Of a DNA stretch of 32,317 nt, positions 32,119-32,317 are shown in pieces (within the stretch, counting starts at the first letter, position 1; each line of letters starts with the position of its first letter). Made by a program: the position numbers and the translations under genes. Source of the stretch: Omnitrophica WOR_2 bacterium GWF2_43_52 (GTDB lineage Bacteria; Omnitrophota; Gorgyraeia; Gygaellales; UBA12090); contig MHGF01000002.1 in the NCBI GenBank assembly GCA_001805445.1, positions 1 through 32,317 of the forward strand, read 5' to 3'. The notes under the pieces are model-generated. The model saw only the letters and a list, made by a program, of their open reading frames with translations. It ran no database searches and had not been told where the DNA came from.

Positions 32119-32146
32119 ATTATACTTTAAAAAATACCTAAGTCAA
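32119..32146 (-). promoter_or_regulatory. Sigma70-type promoter of eno
   Basis: Minus strand: TTGACT (32141-32146), 16-base spacer, TATAAT (32119-32124), a near-consensus promoter. Start of transcription expected near 32112. Confidence 0.8.
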
Positions 32147-32149
32147 ACG

Positions 32150-32317
32150 AAAACAGCCTAATGAAGTAATGTAACAGTAGCGGCTTATGTTCGCTCATTT
32201 CCTGCCTGTCATCAGACAGGCATTCGCTCCATAAGTCGCGTGAACTTGTCTATCCCACCTCTTAACCTCCATCAATTCTTACCATTATCTCAACGCAGCC
32301 GGTGGGATAAATTCGCA
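32150..32317. other. Right-edge segment with inverted repeats, no gene seen
   Basis: TGCCTGTC/GACAGGCA form an 8-bp stem with a 4-base loop (about 32203-32222). TATCCCACC and GGTGGGATA (about 32251-32308) form a 9-bp inverted repeat around 41 bases. Any open frame here is under 30 codons. Confidence 0.5.

Noticed and set aside
32170-32317. Partial gene entering from the right edge
   Set aside because: All minus-strand frames meet stops within about 25 codons and none shows a family pattern.

Overview
The window looks like chromosomal DNA from an uncultured Gram-negative-type bacterium. It has a signal-peptide outer-membrane porin, a Fe-S type PurF, SpoVG and many short intergenic repeats. 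The gene set and repeat habit resemble Candidatus Omnitrophota (OP3) or a neighbouring candidate phylum. That placement is inference from memory, not a search. Every gene I can support is on the minus strand, so the window reads as a series of operons transcribed right to left.

Right end (about 28.5-32.3 kb): eno, driven by a strong sigma70-type promoter and a repeat-bearing leader, then an FtsB/DivIC-like divisome gene, a lone initiator tRNA (fMet) with its own terminator, and purB with a near-consensus promoter. Centre (15.3-28.3 kb): two tandem SPFH/band-7 membrane proteins, then purL, a LOG-family gene, purQ, purF, purM, a DUF2007-like gene, a third SPFH protein, purD and purE. With purB this gives seven genes of de novo purine synthesis, from PRPP amidotransferase (PurF) to adenylosuccinate lyase (PurB). 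purK, purC, purH and a GAR transformylase (purN or purT) are not in the window.

Next (9-15.2 kb): a TsaC/Sua5-LMW phosphatase fusion, rpiB, glyA, dCMP deaminase, nrdR, a bifunctional-nuclease-domain gene and a CCA-adding-type tRNA nucleotidyltransferase. This is a translation, one-carbon and dNTP housekeeping block; ywlC/ywlE/rpiB/glyA neighbours in Firmicutes match part of it. Then (7-9 kb) come a small membrane protein, a secreted retropepsin-like protease and a macro-Nudix fusion.

Left end (0-7 kb) is more accessory: YefM/YoeB and ParE-type toxin-antitoxin pairs, aroC, an ECF-like sigma factor with a zinc-finger membrane anti-sigma factor, spoVG, a PhoB/PhoR-like two-component pair whose kinase lacks membrane segments, a small unknown gene and the start of a porin.

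The most unusual feature is repeat DNA. Seven-base (and one eight-base) tandem arrays are inserted inside purL (four), purM, purQ, purD and the start of purF. The main heptamer encodes the same cyclic seven-residue peptide in whichever frame it is read and has no stop codon. Other arrays, which do contain stop codons, lie only between genes, including three copies of a roughly 110-150 bp inverted element. Several intergenic hairpins are fully paired only as minus-strand RNA, through G-U pairs.
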